64,000 nt of DNA from Procambarus clarkii (GCF_040958095.1 NC_091219.1:26564523-26628522), one strand, 5' to 3'. Shown: positions 8,951-20,112, numbered from the stretch's first letter. Notes: generated from the letters alone by a model not told the origin. Made by a program: numbers and translations.

Positions 8951-9660
8951 AGCAATGAGGATTCAAGTGAATCCTCTGAGGGGGGGATTCTGAAGCCTAA
9001 CTTAGGTTTCACACATTGCCTCATGCCCTCTAAGTCGTAGTCCGGGAGTCCTACCTCTAAAACTTTCATTCAAATGCACATCACATTAACGTGATGTATT
9101 AGTGTTGTATCCATAGTCAATACTGTATCAGTGATGTATTGATGTATCGGTGGGAAAATTCTCAATGCTTTGTGCATTTGAATAGAAACATTAGAGGTGT
9201 GACTCTTAATAGTGGGTCGAAGCTTAGTTAGTAGCCTCAGAACTTGAGATACGATCTGATATATTTCAGTGTAAAGCCTTGAATTCCGTAGTGATGAAGT
9301 TAAAGATTGAAGTTCTGGATTTATCAAAGGCTTTTCTCAGGACAATGAAGAGGCCAGTTGGGAGGAAAAAAAAATTATCGTCATTTTGTCATTATTGATA
9401 ATTGTAATCTGAGGCCAAACTGACTATATTTTACTGTGTTGAACTTTATAAGGTCGGAGTACAGATGTTTGTATATAATCTTTTCAAATTTGTTTGAAAA
9501 ATGTGACAATTGGTCTGTTAATTGTTCAGGTCAACTGTGTTACCCTTATTATGTGCTGGGATTATTATTCTTGTTTTTATTATATCAAGAAAACTTGACA
9601 GAAAACTTGAAAGCAAACTTGATTCCAGGTGGTGGTAGATCTGTTTTTGTAGTTGGAATG

Positions 9661-9661
9661 G

Positions 9662-9727
<66 letters not shown>
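9661..9727. repeat. (GT)n microsatellite
   Basis: About 33 GT units directly abutting the 3' end of the LINE tail at 9727-9884. Confidence 0.96.
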
Positions 9728-9730
<3 letters not shown>

Positions 9731-9884
9731 CACCTATTTGTGCTTGCGGGGGTTGAGCTTTGGCTCTTTGGTCCCGCCTCTCAATTGTCAATCAACTGGT
9801 GTACAGGTTCCTGAGCCTACTGGGCTCTATCATATCTACATTTGAAACTGTGTATGGAGTCAGCCTCCACCACATCACTGCCAC
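9727..9884 (-). repeat. LINE 3'-tail fragment between two GT tracts
   Basis: The minus strand reads GTGATGTGGTGGAGGCTGAC, TCCATACACAGTTTCAAATG, ATGATAGAGCCCAGTAGGCT, then the untranslated tail ending GAGTACACAC. The first part translates as the end of a LINE RT protein (VVEADSIHSFK). The element's 3' end runs straight into an AC tract, and its 5' side meets another GT tract (9886-9934). Confidence 0.7.
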
Positions 9885-9885
9885 T

Positions 9886-9934
9886 GTGTGTGTGTGTGTG
9901 TGTGTATGTATGTGAGTGTGTGTGTGTGTGTGTG
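9886..9934. repeat. (GT)n microsatellite, interrupted
   Basis: A GT tract with ATGTATGTGA interruptions on the 5' side of the LINE tail. Confidence 0.9.
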
Positions 9935-10387
9935 AGAAGGGGGGGGGGGTGCATGAAGAGAGGACACTAGCAGTGTTTCAATACTAAGGGGGGGGGGGAG
10001 GTAGAATAGCGTGTGGGTGTTGCGGATGTAAACACAATCATTCAGTGAGTGATTGTAAGCCATGACGACAGTGAATGGGGTGTAAACACAGCTGGGCCAG
10101 GTCTGTAGGCATGGTGGCCATTGTCGTATTTAAAGAAGCAATGTTGTTGACGCAACCCGTCCTACAAATAGCACGTCGCATTTTGACGTATAGTCTACCT
10201 AAGGCCAAAAAATTGTCATACTAGCAAATGGTTCGAGAAATTGACATACTGTCCCGTTTTCTGTTTTGGGTCCTCTGGTAGGTTAGGATAAGTGCACTTT
10301 TTAGTACGACAGTTTCTTGACGTTGGGGAAACTTAGGAGAACAGGCTGGTTGATCAGGCAGCTCTTTATCTTGTTGGGGGGGGGGGT

Positions 10388-10552
10388 GCTCATTTGCTTG
10401 TGCTTTTTGGAGATGAGCTTCGGCTCTTTGGTCCCGCCTCTCAACTGTCAGTCAACGGGTGTACAGGTTGCAGAACCTATTGGGCTCTATGATACCTACA
10501 TTTGAAATTATGTATGGAATCTGACTCCACCACAGGTACTCAGTTTCCACCT
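10388..10552 (-). repeat. LINE 3'-tail fragment
   Basis: Same signature as 9727-9884, more diverged (GAGCTTCGGCTCTTTGGTCC, CTCAACTGTCAGTCAACGGG). Confidence 0.65.
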
Positions 10553-10594
10553 GTGTCCCCTTGTGAGAGTACCACGTGTGTGTATGTGGGTGTG

Positions 10595-10701
10595 TGTGTA
10601 ATTACCTAAGTGTAGTTACAGGATGAGAGCTACGCTCGTGGTATCACGTCTTCCCAGCACTCTTTGTCATATAACGCTTTGAAACTACTGACGGTCTTGT
10701 T

Positions 10702-10708
<7 letters not shown>
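10595..10708 (-). repeat. LINE 3'-tail fragment, second family
   Basis: The minus strand translates TVSSFKALYDKECWED before a stop, then the tail GTAACTACACTTAGGTAATT and ACACAC. This resembles the same C-terminal RT motif (SxxSFK) with a different UTR, followed on the other side by a GT tract. Confidence 0.5.

Positions 10709-10750
<42 letters not shown>
10702..10750. repeat. (GT)n microsatellite
   Basis: About 24 GT units. Confidence 0.95.
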
Positions 10751-10753
<3 letters not shown>

Positions 10754-10759
10754 AATGCG

Positions 10760-12110
10760 CTCACCTAGATATACTCACCTAGATGTGCTTGCAGGGTCCA
10801 AAGTGTACTCATAATTCTAATCATATTCGTATCTGGCTTGGGAGCATTGGAGTACATTATGCCAGGTTGGTCTTTGGCCTTGCGTGCTATGTATGTCATT
10901 CACACGCAGCTAAATTCCTGTGTCGTCACTTCAAATTTCATATTGTGACATTATTTGCAATTTATTGAATAGTTTCTATTCTCCTTTTAGTTCATTCCAG
11001 TTTTACTAACAAAAAATTTTTTTTTCTTACTTAAATGTTATGAATTCTACTGATAAATAAAGAATGTTGTTTATTAGCCAACTTAACAGGTGTGTAAAGC
11101 CTGTGGTTTCTACAGTAGATGTTGGTTACAAGGTCTTAATATTCATACACTACGTTATGTTGACTTCTTTCTGTGTTGACTGTATTTTTTTTCTTTTATA
11201 TTAAAGTTTCTCTATTTAGAACATTCAGTTGCTGTAGTGTGGTGCTGAAGACATATAGGATTAAGAAGCCTTATATCAATATATAATAAGGGGTAGACTA
11301 GGCTGCTTCAGGTGTTTATATATAGATCTATACACCCTTGTTATTATCGTCCACAGTACATCCACGTCTGTTTGATCTAACCCCCAATTTTCCACACACC
11401 CCCTCCCCCTTCCTCCTACAAGCCCCCCCCAACCCCCTCCCCATCAAGTTTTGCAGCATTAAAGGGGTGCAGAGGGGGTGGAGTTGGGGGGTAAAGTAAT
11501 CAATACAATGGTCAGAGGATATTTGGCGTCTGGTGGGTGGTGGGGGTGTGGGGGAAGGATGGGGGGAGGTGTGTGGAGGGGTCAGGCGTCAGTAGGTCGT
11601 GGTAGGAGCTTCAGCACCCCCACCCTTTCTCCCCCTCTCTCTCTCACGACCGCCCCCCTATCTCCCCCCTCACACATCCCCCTCTCTCCTCACCGCGCCT
11701 AGCGGACTGTCAAGCTGGTCACAGAAGTACACGGAAGTAGCAGACATTTAGCATTGTTTAAATGTCTAACAACAAAAGGTGTTCTTTTGTTGTGACCAGA
11801 CCTGTCAGGGCTATGACCTTACAGCACACGAGACCTGCAGTGTTGTAACCTTCCAGGTGTAGGATGGGGAAGATATTCTCAGATGTGGCGGCAAGTCAGT
11901 TGTCAGCCGGGAAAGGGACAGAGAGGCGAGAGAGATCAAGTGTAAACACACATTTATCGCATCATCCGCTGCACGAGATAGTTTTTATCACGTAGACTCT
12001 ACTGATGCTGTATTACGATTGACATTTCGTCATACAGCGATTATTTTTTTTATAATAATGATAGTGACAGCAGCTGCTTTTAGAGTTTAACTGTCTCTCG
12101 ATCTGGATGT
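10760..12110. other. Unassigned non-coding stretch
   Basis: AT-rich to about 11340, then polypurine/polypyrimidine blocks (11390-11700). No exon with matching splice sites was found. Confidence 0.4.
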
Positions 12111-12127
12111 GGTACTCTGTCCCTCTC

Positions 12128-12256
<129 letters not shown>

Positions 12257-12511
12257 GAGAGTGTGAGCGTGGCGTGCGGGTCCTCGCTGACGTGCTGTCC
12301 TCTCCTTATCGCCCGGCCTTCCCTACATCACGTGAACTACTTGCTGGCTTCTTAATCGTCTTTGTCTGTCACGTCTTGCTGGGGTCTTCACAGTGGTGTT
12401 CAGGGGGAATGTTTATCCAGATTTAGTATCCAGGGTTGGGTTACTATCCAGGTTTAAATCGTGTATCGCCTTAGATGTCGTCCTGACCGCGTGTACTGTG
12501 CGAACTGTAGA

Positions 12512-12710
12512 GTGACACTGTAGCCCCAGGGGGACACTGTAGCCCCAGGGGGACACTGTAGCCCCAGGGGGACACTGTAGCCCCAGGGGGACACTGTAGC
12601 CCCAGGGGGACACTGTAGCCCCAGGGGGACACTGTAGCCCCAGGGGGACACTGTAGCCCCAGGGGGACACTGTAGCCCCAGGGGGACACTGTAGCCCCAG
12701 GGACACTGTA
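12512..12710. repeat. 19-bp minisatellite, about 10 copies
   Basis: The unit ACACTGTAGCCCCAGGGGG is almost invariant. Nineteen is not a multiple of three, so three minus frames each cycle through the same 19-residue peptide; no gene is supported. Confidence 0.95.
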
Positions 12711-13149
12711 CAATGTGTTCGTCGAGTATTAAAGACTCTTCACCAACTCCTCCGACACTGAAATTTCGAGAGAGGGAAATTTCTTGAGAACGGGGTCAAG
12801 ACGGGCCGAGAGCCTCCGACCTCCTGCCTGACTCACACTGCCCACTTCCGGACGATATCTCTGTGTGCTTTTGTTTTCCCAAACGGTTGAAAGTTTGTTG
12901 CATAAGCTGACTGCATTTTGTAAATGAAATGGGGAAAAACAAGATGGCCTACAGGACGTGTGTGGCTCCACTATTGTTGTCATCTATGGGGGTTTATAGT
13001 TCTTATGCTACCTTGGGTCCTTGTCTCTCTACTTGCTACTGGGTGAACAGAGGCATGAGGTGTGTGAGGAAGGTGATCACACGCCTGGTGCTGTCTTGAG
13101 AAGGGGACATTACTCTACTTCACATAACTCCAGCAGTCACGAGAACAAG

Positions 13150-13790
13150 AGAATTCTCTTTAGAAATGTATAAGAATCACTTATAACCTTGTATGCCACA
13201 TATATCAGACCAGTTTTGGAGTATGCAGCTCCAGCGTGGAATTCATATCTAGTCAAGCACAAGAAGAGAAAGTTTGAGAATATCATATCTTATAGGCATA
13301 TATCTTGAGGCATATCTTTGAGAAGGTTCAAAGATATGCCACTAGACTGGTACCCGAGCTGAGGGGTATGAGCTACGAAGAAAGACAACTGGAACTAAAC
13401 CTCACGTCGCTGAGAGAAGAGTTAGGAAAGACATGATCACTACCTACAAAATTCTCAGGGGAATTCATAGGGTAGACAAACACAGATTATTTAACACGGG
13501 TGGTACACGTACAAGGGACACAGGTGGAAGATGAGTACCCAAATGAGCCACAGAAACATTAGAAAGAACTTTTTCAGTGTCAGAGTAGTTAGTAAATGGA
13601 ATGCATTAGGCAGTGATGTGGTGGACTCTATATAATCTATCAAACTCCATACTGTATCATGCCATGCGATGGAGACACGATAGAGCCCAATAGGTTCAGG
13701 AATCTGTATACCAGTTGATTAACGGTTAAGAGGCGAGACCAAAGAGCCGAAGCTATATCCCAGCGAGCACAATTAGGTGAGTACAAACCA
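13150..13790 (+). pseudogene. LINE reverse transcriptase C-terminal fragment and 3' tail
   Basis: Frameshifted plus-strand translation gives the C-terminal RT block: ARPVLEYAAPAW-like sequence near 13200-13240, RATRLVPELRGMSYE-like sequence near 13350, REDMITTYKILRG-like sequence near 13430, and FFSVRVVSKWNAL near 13570. It then passes into the tail signature (AGTTGATTAACGGTTAAGAG) and ends GTGAGTAC. The 5' part of the element is missing. This copy shows which LINE the short tails scattered through the window come from. Confidence 0.7.
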
Positions 13791-13884
13791 AGCCACAATA
13801 ACATAAAACCATAAAACTTCAATAGCAAAAGCGTCTGATATAAAAAAAGAAGGAAAGAGCTGCAAGAGACAATTAAGAAACTCC

Positions 13885-14830
13885 ACTAACTTGAAGGGGA
13901 TCTCAGACAGTGAAGAGTTCCGCTAACTTGAAGGGGATCTGAGACAGTGAAGAGTTCCACTAACATGAAGGGGATCTGAGACAGTGAAGAGTTCCGCTAA
14001 CATGAAGGGGATCTCAGACAGTGAAGAGTTCCGCTAACTTGAAGGGGATCTCAGACAGTGAAGAGTTCCACTAACATGAAGGGGATCTGAGACAGTGAAG
14101 AGTTCCGCTAACTTGAAGGGGATCTCAGACAGTGAAGAGTTCCGCTAACTTGAAGGGGATCTCAGACAGTGAAGAGTTCCGCTAACTTGAAGGGGATCTC
14201 AGACAGTGAAGAGTTCCGCTAACTTGAAGGGGATCTGAGACAGTGAAGAGTTCCGCTAACTTGAAGGGGATCTCAGACAGTGAAGAGTTCCGCTAACTTG
14301 AAGGGGATCTCAGACAGTGAAGAGTTCCGCTAACTTGAAGGGGATCTCAGTCAGTGAAGAGTTCCGCTAACTTGAAGGGGATCTCAGTCAGTGAAGAGTT
14401 CCGCTAACTTGAAGGGGATCTGAGACAGTGAAGAGTTCCGCTAACTTGAAGGGGATCTCAGTCAGTGAAGAGTTCCGCTAACTTGAAGGGGATCTCAGAC
14501 AGTGAAGAGTTCCACTAACTTGAAGGGGATCTGAGACAGTGAAGAGTTCCGCTAACTTGAAGGGGATCTCAGACAGTGAAGAGTTCCGCTAACTTGAAGG
14601 GGATCTCAGACAGTGAAGAGTTCCGCTAACTTGAAGGGGATCTCAGACAGTGAAGAGTTCCACTAACTTGAAGGGGATCTCAGACAGTGAAGAGTTCCGC
14701 TAACTTGAAGGGGATCTCAGACAGTGAAGAGTTCCGCTAACTTGAAGGGGATCTCAGACAGTGAAGAGTTCCACTAACTTGAAGGGGATCTCAGACAGTG
14801 AAGAGCCCCACTAGAAGGGGATCTCAGACA
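13885..14830. repeat. 37-bp minisatellite, about 25 copies
   Basis: Units of GAAGAGTTCCGCTAACTTGA plus AGGGGATCTCAGACAGT, with point variants (CTGAG for CTCAG, CCAC for CCGC, AGTCAG for AGACAG). Direct tandem array without spacers. Confidence 0.96.
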
Positions 14831-16028
14831 GTGAAGAACTTAATAAAGTCCCCTAAAAAGAGATCTATAATATATACCGAACTCAAGAAAGCCACTTCGA
14901 GAGCTCGAGGAATTACAGTAAGTGAATCAACCACCACATTTCCTGCAAATGCGAAAGCACAAAGAAATAAAGAGATGTGATAAGAAACCCTACGGCCAAG
15001 CGTTGCAAAACCTGTGCTCGCAATAACTCAAGAACTCAAGGGTCACAATACGAGGACATCTCGCGATCTCCGAGACGCTACAGTGGCCAAATAACCAGAA
15101 AATAGTGTCTGAAGAATCGCCGTCTACAGTGCTGTGGCACGCGAAGTCAGTGACTCGTGTATGGACAGGTGCAGTGACAATACAGTGAGTCACCCCCACA
15201 CACGACCCGTGACTGTCTCTCGTCACGTAGAGGGAATACCACGCTGGAGTAAGCGCTGGTCAACAACCTTTCCTAGAAACAATGTAAAGTTTTTCTGTCT
15301 TCGAGTTGCGCGCCACAATGCCCCAGAGGGCAGGCGTACGAGGCCTCCTTTCTCTCCTTCCATTGTCGTAGTCCTGCTACGAGCCATTAAGCCCCTGTAC
15401 TGAGCCTTCCATCACTCTCGTAGACCAACGGGTAGTCCACATATTGCCTTTGGGTTACAAACTTCCTGGTTCAGTTTCTCCTTCTCCTCCTCCCAGCCCG
15501 TTATTAAGAGGCTGGTCCCGCTAACCAGGAGCACTTCCGAGGGGTCGTTACGCTTCGTTTCCGACGGGACCCTTCGCCAGTGTCTCTCCTTTGTGGTGGT
15601 CGCGCGGCCAAGGTTCTCTGCTGATTCAGTGAGCTGTTGTCCTTCCCAAATGGGTTGTTGTTGTGGTTGCTAACGGGTCAACAAACCGTTACCATTAAAT
15701 GTCACGAATTGAACGCAAACTGTACCAAAACCACTAACGATCGCGTAATTGCTCAACGTCCAAATTAGGTCTCCTCTTGGGGCCGCTCCCCACAGCGGCG
15801 TCCGGATGCTGACTAACAAAGTGCATCCCAAGACACACTTTTACGCTATTGACACACACTCTCGGGGCCTCCTGACGCACTCGGAAACATCTCGAGTCTC
15901 TCGGAAACCTCTTGACACACTTTGAAGCATCTTGAGTTGACGCGCTAACTTTTCTGAATTGTAAACTTAAGTGCTTCTTCCAGTCAGTAAACCTTTATCG
16001 TGTTCCCTGAATATCTATGTCAAGGTTT

Positions 16029-16031
<3 letters not shown>
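14831..16031. other. Unassigned single-copy-looking stretch
   Basis: Relatively CpG-rich mixed sequence between the 37-bp array and the CA tract. Short ORFs on both strands lack convincing starts, splice sites or domain motifs. Confidence 0.35.

Positions 16032-16068
<37 letters not shown>
16032..16068. repeat. (CA)n microsatellite at the LINE 3' end
   Basis: About 18 CA units, immediately followed by the CATAAGAA octamers of the CR1-type element. Confidence 0.95.
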
Positions 16069-16070
<2 letters not shown>

Positions 16071-16139
16071 AGAACATAAGAACATAAGAACAAAGGTAAC
16101 TGCAGAAGGCCTATTGGCCCATACGAGGCAGCTCCTATT

Positions 16140-19076
16140 CTATAACCACCCAATCCCACTCATATACTTGTCCAACCCGTGCTTGAAACAATCGAGGGAC
16201 CCCACCTCCACAATGTTACGCGGCAATTGGTTCCACAAATCAACAACCCTGTTACTGAACCAGTATTTACCCAAGTCTTTCCTAAATCTAAACTTATCCA
16301 ATTTATATCCATTGTTTCGTGTTCTGTTCTGTGTTGATACTTTTAATACCCTATTAATATCCCCCCGGTTATGTCCATTCATCCACTTGTAAACCTCTAT
16401 CATGTCACCCCTAACTCTTCGCCTTTCCAGTGAATGCAACTTAAGCTTTGTTAATCTTTCTTCATATGAAAGATTTCTAATTTGGGGAATTAACTTAGTC
16501 ATCCTACGCTGGACACGTTCAAGTGAATTTATATCCATTCTATAATATGGCGACCAAAACTGAACTGCATAATCTAAATGGGGCCTAACTAGAGCAAGAT
16601 ATAGCTTGAGAACCACACCAGGTGTCTTGTTACTAACGCTGCGATTAATAAATCCAAGTGTTCGATTTGCCTTATTACGAACATTTATGCATTGATCCTT
16701 TTGTTTTAAATTCTTACTAATCATAACTCCCAGATCCCTTTCGCAATCCGACTTCGCAATCACAACACCATCTAGCTCGTATCTTGTAACTCTATCATCA
16801 TTACCTAACCTCAGAACTTTACATTTATCAGCATTAAACTGCATCTGCCAATCCTTTGACCATTTCAAAACCCTATCTAGATCAACTTGAAGTGATAGTG
16901 AGTCCTCCTCCGAATTAATTTCCCTACCGATTTTCGTATCATCGGCAAATTTGCAAATGTTGCTACTCAAACCTGAATCTAAATCATTTATATATATTAT
17001 AAACAACAGAGGTCCCAGGACAGAGCCTTGAGGCACTCCACTTACAACATTTTCCCACTCTGACTTGATTCCATTTATACTAACTCTCTGTTTCCTTTGG
17101 TATAGCCATGCCCTAATCCAGCTTAATATAGCACCCCCAATACCATGAGACTCTATTTTTTTAATCAGTCTTTCATGTGGCACTGTATCAAAAGCTTTGC
17201 TAAAGTCAAGGTATACAACATCGCAATCCTTACCACTATCAACTGCCTCAACAATGCTAGAATAAAAAGATAACAAATTTGTTAAACATGAACGGCCATT
17301 TATAAAACCATGTTGCGACTCAATTATTAATTTATGTTTTTCAAGATGAAGACGAATTTTATTTGCTATTATAGATTCGAGTAACTTTCCCACAATAGAC
17401 GTTAGGCTAATTGGTCGATAGTTAGACGCAAGTGATCTATCTCCTTTCTTAAAAACTGGTATCACATTAGCAACTTTCCAAAACTCTGGCACTCTGCCTG
17501 ACTCTATTGATTTATTAAATATGGTTGACAGTGGGTCACAAAGCTCCTCTTTGCATTCTTTAAGCACCCTAGCAAACACTTCATCCGGCCCTGGGGATTT
17601 GTTTGGTTTGAGTTTTACTATTTGTTTAAGAACATCCTCCCTGGTAACTGCTAAACTCGTCAACCTGTCCTCGTCCCCACCCACATAGACTTGTTCGGCT
17701 GAAGGCATATTGTTAAGTTCCTCTTTAGTAAATACAGATACAAAATATTTATTAAAAATACTACTCATCTCTTCATCACTATCTGTTATTTGACCTGTCT
17801 CAGTTTTTAATGGACCTATCCTTTCCCTAGTCTTAGTACGATATAACTGAAAAAACCCTTTAGGATTTGTCTTTGCTTGCCCTGCTATGCGAACTTCATA
17901 GTTTCTTTTTGCTTTCCTTATCTCTTTTTTAACATTGCTAACCAGTTGTACGAATTCCTGTTCTAAAGTGACCTCCCCATTTTTAATCCTTTTGTACCAA
18001 GCTCTCTTTTTACCTATAAGGTTCTTCAAATTCTTTGTTATCCACTTTGGGTCATTAGTATACGATCTATTCAATTTGTATGGTATACTACGTTCCTGTG
18101 CTTTGTTTAGAATATTCTTAAATAAGTTATATATTGAATCCACATCGAAATCCCCATTTAAGTCACCTATCGCTGGGTTCATGTCTCGCTCCAAGACCGG
18201 CCCACACCCCATACCCAAGCCTTTCCAATCAATTTGACCCAAAAAATTTCTTAGGCTATTAAAATCAGCTTTTCGAAAATCTGGCACTTTAACAGAATTT
18301 TCTCCTACTGGTCTATTCCATTCTATGCTAAATCTGATTTCTTTGTGATCACTGCTCCCTAGCTCACTCCCTATTTCGATGTCATTAATTTGCGTTTCCC
18401 TGTTAGTTAACACTAAATCTAAAATATTATTTTCCCGTGTTGGTTCCTTAATGTGTTGCGTAAGAAAGCAATCGTCAATTAATTCTAGAAAATCTTCTGC
18501 TTCACTATTCCCTGTTTTGTTCAACCAGTTTATTCCGCTAAAATTAAAGTCACCCATGACATAAATACTGTTAGATCTAGATGCTCTAGATATTTCATCC
18601 CATAGATGCTTTGCTTCCATTCTGTCTAAATTTGGTGGCCTATATATTACTCCTATTATAATATTATTAGCTTTTTCGTTTAATTCAATCCAAATAGTTT
18701 CTGTGTGTGGCTCTGTTTTGATTCCCTCTTTGAGACTACATTTCAAATTGTCCCTAACATATATGGCTACTCCACCTCCTCGTCTAATATATCTATCTGT
18801 GTGAAATAGTTTAAATCCATATATTTGATATTCAGCTAATAGTTCTCTATTTTCTACATTCATCCACGTTTCGGTAAGTGCAATAATATCTATTTTTTCT
18901 GTGCAGACAAGAGCATTTAATTCGTTAATTTTATTTCTTAGACTTCTACTGTTAGTGTAATATACCCTAAGTGAATTGTTATTTTGCGGACCTTCTCTTT
19001 CCCTGATCGTTTTGCCAATTCCTTTCTCCCACAAACACATACTTTTATTACCTCCTTCCTCCAAATCAATTCCCAT
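16140..19076 (-). CDS. CR1-type LINE ORF2: AP-like endonuclease plus reverse transcriptase
   Basis: 978 codons from the ATG at 19076-19074 to a TAG at 16142-16140. The frame is open 11 codons further upstream without another ATG. Endonuclease, about residues 35-255: LTETW (catalytic Glu), GGGVAIYVRDNL, IGVIYRPPN, GDFN and SDH, all expected catalytic blocks. RT, about residues 500-790: RPISLTSIVGKLLES, YLDFSKAFDTV, GVPQGSVLGPLLF and the FADD active site (coding position about 16949). The C-terminal domain carries YEERLTKLKLHSLERRR and FSNRVVDLWNQLP. The known role is target-primed reverse transcription: the endonuclease nicks DNA and the RT copies the element RNA in place. The start lies 11 bases after the ORF1 stop, so translation probably depends on reinitiation or read-over. 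No frameshift or stop is seen, so it may still be functional. Confidence 0.92.
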   Translation of the reverse strand: MGIDLEEGGNKSMCLWEKGIGKTIREREGPQNNNSLRVYYTNSRSLRNKINELNALVCTEKIDIIALTETWMNVENRELLAEYQIYGFKLFHTDRYIRRGGGVAIYVRDNLKCSLKEGIKTEPHTETIWIELNEKANNIIIGVIYRPPNLDRMEAKHLWDEISRASRSNSIYVMGDFNFSGINWLNKTGNSEAEDFLELIDDCFLTQHIKEPTRENNILDLVLTNRETQINDIEIGSELGSSDHKEIRFSIEWNRPVGENSVKVPDFRKADFNSLRNFLGQIDWKGLGMGCGPVLERDMNPAIGDLNGDFDVDSIYNLFKNILNKAQERSIPYKLNRSYTNDPKWITKNLKNLIGKKRAWYKRIKNGEVTLEQEFVQLVSNVKKEIRKAKRNYEVRIAGQAKTNPKGFFQLYRTKTRERIGPLKTETGQITDSDEEMSSIFNKYFVSVFTKEELNNMPSAEQVYVGGDEDRLTSLAVTREDVLKQIVKLKPNKSPGPDEVFARVLKECKEELCDPLSTIFNKSIESGRVPEFWKVANVIPVFKKGDRSLASNYRPISLTSIVGKLLESIIANKIRLHLEKHKLIIESQHGFINGRSCLTNLLSFYSSIVEAVDSGKDCDVVYLDFSKAFDTVPHERLIKKIESHGIGGAILSWIRAWLYQRKQRVSINGIKSEWENVVSGVPQGSVLGPLLFIIYINDLDSGLSSNICKFADDTKIGREINSEEDSLSLQVDLDRVLKWSKDWQMQFNADKCKVLRLGNDDRVTRYELDGVVIAKSDCERDLGVMISKNLKQKDQCINVRNKANRTLGFINRSVSNKTPGVVLKLYLALVRPHLDYAVQFWSPYYRMDINSLERVQRRMTKLIPQIRNLSYEERLTKLKLHSLERRRVRGDMIEVYKWMNGHNRGDINRVLKVSTQNRTRNNGYKLDKFRFRKDLGKYWFSNRVVDLWNQLPRNIVEVGSLDCFKHGLDKYMSGIGWL

Positions 19077-19087
19077 ACCTCTATCTA

Positions 19088-19636
19088 CTAACAGTTTAAA
19101 CCCAAACAAACACCTCTAACCACTTCTTCTAGCGAGTTCGCAACAGCAACAACCCCAGCTCTCGATAGATGCACCCCATCACGAGCATACATTTCATTTC
19201 TTCCATAGAAGTGTTCCCAGTTGTCTATGAAAGATATTGCATTTGATTTGCAATATCTTTCCAGCCGGCAATTGACACCAAGTGCCCTCGATATCCATTC
19301 ATTTCCCACTCCCTTTCTTGGAAGAATGCCACATATGATCGGGATTCCTCCCTTGCTCCTAACTAACTCTATGGCTGTTTTATACCTCTGAATCAGTTCC
19401 TCACTCCTGACTCGACCAACATCATTTCCTCCCACGCTAATGCAAATAATGGGATTGTTCCCATTACCAGCCATAATATCATTCATGTTGTTTATAATAT
19501 CACCAATGCCAGCTCCGGGATAGCAAACCCTTAACCTGTTCCCCCTATCTCTAGCACAAAACGTTCTATCCAAATACCTTATCTGGGAATCTCCCACAAC
19601 TAATGTTTGCTTAGGTACTTCCTTTACTTTCTGTAC

Positions 19637-19638
<2 letters not shown>
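19088..19638 (-). CDS. CR1-type LINE ORF1, 3' part, SGNH/GDSL-type esterase domain
   Basis: The element-derived reading frame begins at about 19638 (EVQKVKEVPKQT) and ends at the TAG at 19090-19088. The Cys-Val run read upstream of it is only the CA tract. Visible SGNH blocks: VVGDSQIRYLD (block I nucleophile Ser), ISVGGNDVG (block III Asn) and RDGVHLSRAG (block V Asp and His). The catalytic set is therefore intact. Esterase-like ORF1 proteins are known from CR1-group LINEs; their substrate is unclear and the domain is thought to help ORF1 function. The N-terminal part of ORF1 is missing in this copy, so the protein is probably not made in full length. Confidence 0.85.
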
Positions 19639-19729
<91 letters not shown>

Positions 19730-19730
19730 G
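19639..19730. repeat. (CA)n followed by (TA)n microsatellite
   Basis: About 41 CA units to 19720, then about five TA units. The tract adjoins the truncated 5' end of the CR1-type LINE. Confidence 0.96.
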
Positions 19731-19812
19731 ACAATGTCAGACCACGGAGGAAAAATGAAACAGGAAATTTCCTTAAGTACTTTCGTATATTAAATACATC
19801 TTCAGAAGATTA
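19731..19812 (+). repeat. Dispersed repeat shared with 42812-42932
   Basis: GTCAGACCACGGAGGAAAAA, GAAACAGGAAATTTCCTTAA, GTACTTTCGTATATTAA and TACATCTTCAGAAG occur here and, slightly changed, at 42812-42895. Confidence 0.7.
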
Positions 19813-19819
19813 CGCCTCC

Positions 19820-20110
19820 CTGTCTCCGCCCCCCCCCCATCGCCGTCTCCGCCCCCCCCCCCATCCCCGTCTCCGCCCCGTCTTGTAAACCACAAGACAG
19901 TAACTGTAGACGGGTGAGCAGTTAGCCCCGTCACGCCATGACTAGCATTGGAAGATGAACTAAAGGACATGAGAGCAATTGTCACTCTCGTTAGAAAACA
20001 AGAAAACTCGTTAGAAAGATCAGGTTTTCAGAGACCGCGACCCCGTTCTCTGACACAATTACCCCCCCCCCCCAGTAAACACCCCCACTTGTTCCTCCCC
20101 CTTTGTGATA
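19820..20110. other. Unassigned spacer with C-rich runs
   Basis: Two CCGTCTCCGCCCC-type repeats near 19840-19875 and several C homopolymers. No gene supported. Confidence 0.4.
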
Positions 20111-20111
20111 T

Positions 20112-20112
20112 A

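Larger units (their letters stand above)
16069..19638 (-). mobile_element. CR1-type LINE, nearly complete, lying between two CA microsatellites
   Basis: Minus-strand order: ORF1 fragment with SGNH esterase (19638-19088), ORF2 with endonuclease and RT (19076-16140), a 70-base 3' UTR, then three TTCTTATG octamers (16067-16091). Octamer-type 3' repeats and an esterase-bearing ORF1 are known CR1 features. The 5' end is cut inside ORF1 exactly where a CA tract begins, and another CA tract adjoins the 3' end, as if it inserted into a microsatellite. An uninterrupted ORF2 of 978 codons suggests a young copy. Confidence 0.85.

Noticed and set aside
13885..14830. CRISPR-like regular array
   Set aside because: The units are directly adjacent with no unique spacers, and the context is eukaryotic; it is a minisatellite.
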